A stretch of 6,696 bases of DNA from Acidisarcina sp. (GTDB lineage: Bacteria > Acidobacteriota > Blastocatellia > Pyrinomonadales > Pyrinomonadaceae), in the NCBI GenBank assembly GCA_021155145.1, contig JAJNPX010000432.1, forward strand, positions 1 to 6,696. The letters run 5' to 3'. The notes beneath the pieces are model-generated. The model did not search any database. It saw only the letters and a list, made by a program, of their open reading frames with translations, and was not told the origin of the DNA. Positions 5,901 to 6,696 of this stretch are shown one piece after another. Position 1 is the stretch's first letter; the number at the start of each line of letters is the position of its first letter. The position numbers and the translations under genes are program-made.

Positions 5901-6696
5901 ACGGAGGAAAGTACCGGTACAATTCTCTGCAGGCAGAGATCAGACGCCGGTTTACCGGTGGTCTATCATTCCAGGCGAATTACACATTCCAGAAGATCCT
6001 GGCTGATGTAGCTAGCGACGCCCAGGCTCGATTCGATCCGTACCTCGATCTGAACCGGCCCGAGATCGAACTTGCCCGGACTGACTACGATCGAACCCAC
6101 ACTGTCAACATTAATGCGATCTATGAACTGCCCTTTGGCAAAGGAAAGCCTTTCCTAAACGGCGGCGGTTGGTCGAATGCATTGTTCGGCGGATTCCAGG
6201 TGTCCTCCATCGTAAACATTAGCTCGGGTGCCCCGATATCCATCAAGGATATAAATGGAACATTCAACCGTGCGGCTCGTTCCAATAGGCAAACCGCGTT
6301 CACGAACTTGACGAGTGATCAGATCAAGGACCTGATCGGGATCTTCAAGGTCGGGGACAAGATCTACTTCATTGATCCGTCCGTGATCGGGCCTGATGGT
6401 TCGGCAACGAACGGAAACGTGACCGGGTCGCCGGCACCGGGATTTGCAGGGCAGGTATTCTTCCGAAATCAGCCGGGCCAAACGAGTCCGTTGGGACGAG
6501 GCTTCATCAACGGCCCTATGTATTTCAATTGGGATGCGGGGCTGATCAAGAACATCGCTGTGAATGAAACGATGAGAATTCAATTGCGCGCCGAGGCGTT
6601 CAACGTACTCAATCGCACGAACTTCTTTATTGCAGACAACAGCGCGGTTTTCGATATTGACTCAACAACCTTTGGCCAGATCCAGCCGACGGCTAA
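2906..6696 (+). CDS. Oar-type TonB-dependent receptor with carboxypeptidase-regulatory-like domain (3' partial)
   Basis: The frame is open for 1263 codons and runs off the window; no in-frame stop was found. Residues 1-20 (MQRLLFILAIVSVFAFTIAG) are a signal peptide. Residues about 25-110 form a carboxypeptidase-regulatory-like beta-sandwich (GRLVGTVSGPDGLLPGATI, later GGFRFDQL--GTYTVRI). A plug-like region follows, with LPINGRN at 142-148 and DGVNVQDNY at 179-187. The rest is a large outer-membrane beta-barrel with family landmarks: NRNQFGGKLSGPLP at 287-300, KDKGFFFVAYER at 313-324, QDQWR at 655-659, LNLGLRWDYY at 666-675, DYDRTHTVNINAIYELPFG at 1060-1078 and RAEAFNVLNRTNFF at 1228-1241. The C-terminal motif lies close to the window edge, so probably only 20-40 residues are missing. 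Cys902 and Cys921 are the only cysteines I see and may form a loop disulfide. Such proteins sit in the outer membrane and are thought to take up large substrates, or act in adhesion or secretion, with TonB energy; the substrate cannot be read from sequence. No classical TonB box was identified. It has its own ribosome binding site and leader, and is expanded in Acidobacteriota. Confidence 0.93.
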   Translation, partial: MQRLLFILAIVSVFAFTIAGQTTTGRLVGTVSGPDGLLPGATILVTDNQTNREFTAIADGDGGFRFDQLSFGTYTVRITQQGFKTFVANDLKIDANREYTLKPVLEIGTVDAVVTVQAGADIVNASNAELSTTVSPRQVLELPINGRNPLALLTLQAGANPTSSSINGQRSSSQNYTRDGVNVQDNYIRTGAFVQDRPTVDDTGEFAVITQNAGANFGGGGSAQVLLVTPRGGSEFHGAGFVYNRNSAFAANDFGNNATGRYVATDSAVLLGLANVGDERTPRPFLNRNQFGGKLSGPLPIPGFGEGTPLFHKDKGFFFVAYERFVLRQTSPQTRRVLLAPFRNGDFSYLDNSGVLRTVNVLTGAGFTAPIPASQGGALTVDPVIQARFLSRSPDVGNGATQNILNTGQPITQTLVFNQNDNDLRNSFTTRFDVDVNDRNNVYFVYKYNDNNDDRQTDAGGFDKVPYGTQGGPTDLYLLSYNATLGTNFTNEARVAYGSSKPFFNQADTFPTDYLIRGLPLGLSDPNPSFQKQGRNTAQTTFQDNASYTTGNHSIRFGYDFNAQRIDSQTNFNAVPIYNISTTANPLTPRLSASLFPGGINATDRGRADALRYLLGGIVGSGTVNANFVNPSLGAVVGAPLLQKFEYETHGLYVQDQWRATSELTLNLGLRWDYYSPLRNPDQVYLEPDLKGAKTLSEIQSVLTDPNGNYVLVGNNAGKPGQFFKPDLNNFGPVVSFAYSPRRSGMLGSLFGREGETVIRGGFRIGYINDEYIRSSDNAAGGNDGLNFTLRANNAANVNARFNNLPPFPNPPSLTPPISFATGNANAGNFFNTIFAVDPNLQMQRNMEYNFGIQREIGFNSVLEVRYVGGQSNSLVRGYDFNQININASGFLQDFINARQNCRLQGATLPNPNPIDPLLGCSDANYNPNIPGSVPLPVFGMLPFGAFLNNAAIVPSIIAGNVGDLITTYITNGLDIDGVGGGINFRPNPNAGPVDVLINGGKYRYNSLQAEIRRRFTGGLSFQANYTFQKILADVASDAQARFDPYLDLNRPEIELARTDYDRTHTVNINAIYELPFGKGKPFLNGGGWSNALFGGFQVSSIVNISSGAPISIKDINGTFNRAARSNRQTAFTNLTSDQIKDLIGIFKVGDKIYFIDPSVIGPDGSATNGNVTGSPAPGFAGQVFFRNQPGQTSPLGRGFINGPMYFNWDAGLIKNIAVNETMRIQLRAEAFNVLNRTNFFIADNSAVFDIDSTTFGQIQPTA

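Noticed and set aside
4466..6583. Several minus-strand open frames of 80-142 codons opposite the receptor gene
   Set aside because: All are antisense to a continuous, well-supported receptor frame and resemble no family, so they are shadows.

Overview
The window looks like a piece of a Gram-negative bacterial chromosome or contig, most likely Acidobacteriota. The clearest clue is on the right: a very large Oar-type TonB-dependent outer-membrane protein with an N-terminal carboxypeptidase-regulatory-like domain. That family is strongly expanded in Acidobacteriota, and the motifs here have that style. The phylum call rests on recognising protein style, not on a marker gene.

Left part (1 to about 1601, plus strand): a phage head-gene cassette in the usual order. 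It holds the C-terminal part of a scaffold-like protein, a complete 283-residue major capsid protein of the short P22-coat/actinophage type (HK97 fold expected), a strong RNA hairpin, and a 108-residue protein of the kind found just downstream of such capsid genes, probably a head-completion or head-tail adaptor. No terminase, portal, tail or lysis gene is in view, and the run of phage genes stops abruptly at 1601.

Middle part: a minus-strand gene (2151 to 1609, GTG start) converges on the phage cassette with only 7 bases between the two stop codons. It encodes an exported or membrane-anchored 180-residue protein with an HExxH zinc-metallopeptidase motif. Upstream of it lie about 750 bases with no convincing gene. 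This stretch holds two adjacent palindromes against the GTG start, a possible promoter, a 137-base imperfect inverted-repeat element with an inner hairpin, and two hairpins in the leader of the next gene.

Right part (2906 to the window end, plus strand): the TonB-dependent receptor-like gene. I checked the reading frame line by line; it is open for 1263 codons without a stop and runs off the window, so only a short C-terminal tail is missing.

The phage cassette makes sense as one unit (scaffold, capsid, adaptor). The metallopeptidase-like gene and the receptor gene look like separate host transcription units. Nothing shows that the three parts form one system. The most open questions are whether the cassette is a decaying prophage edge, what the HExxH protein does, and what the structured intergenic element is.
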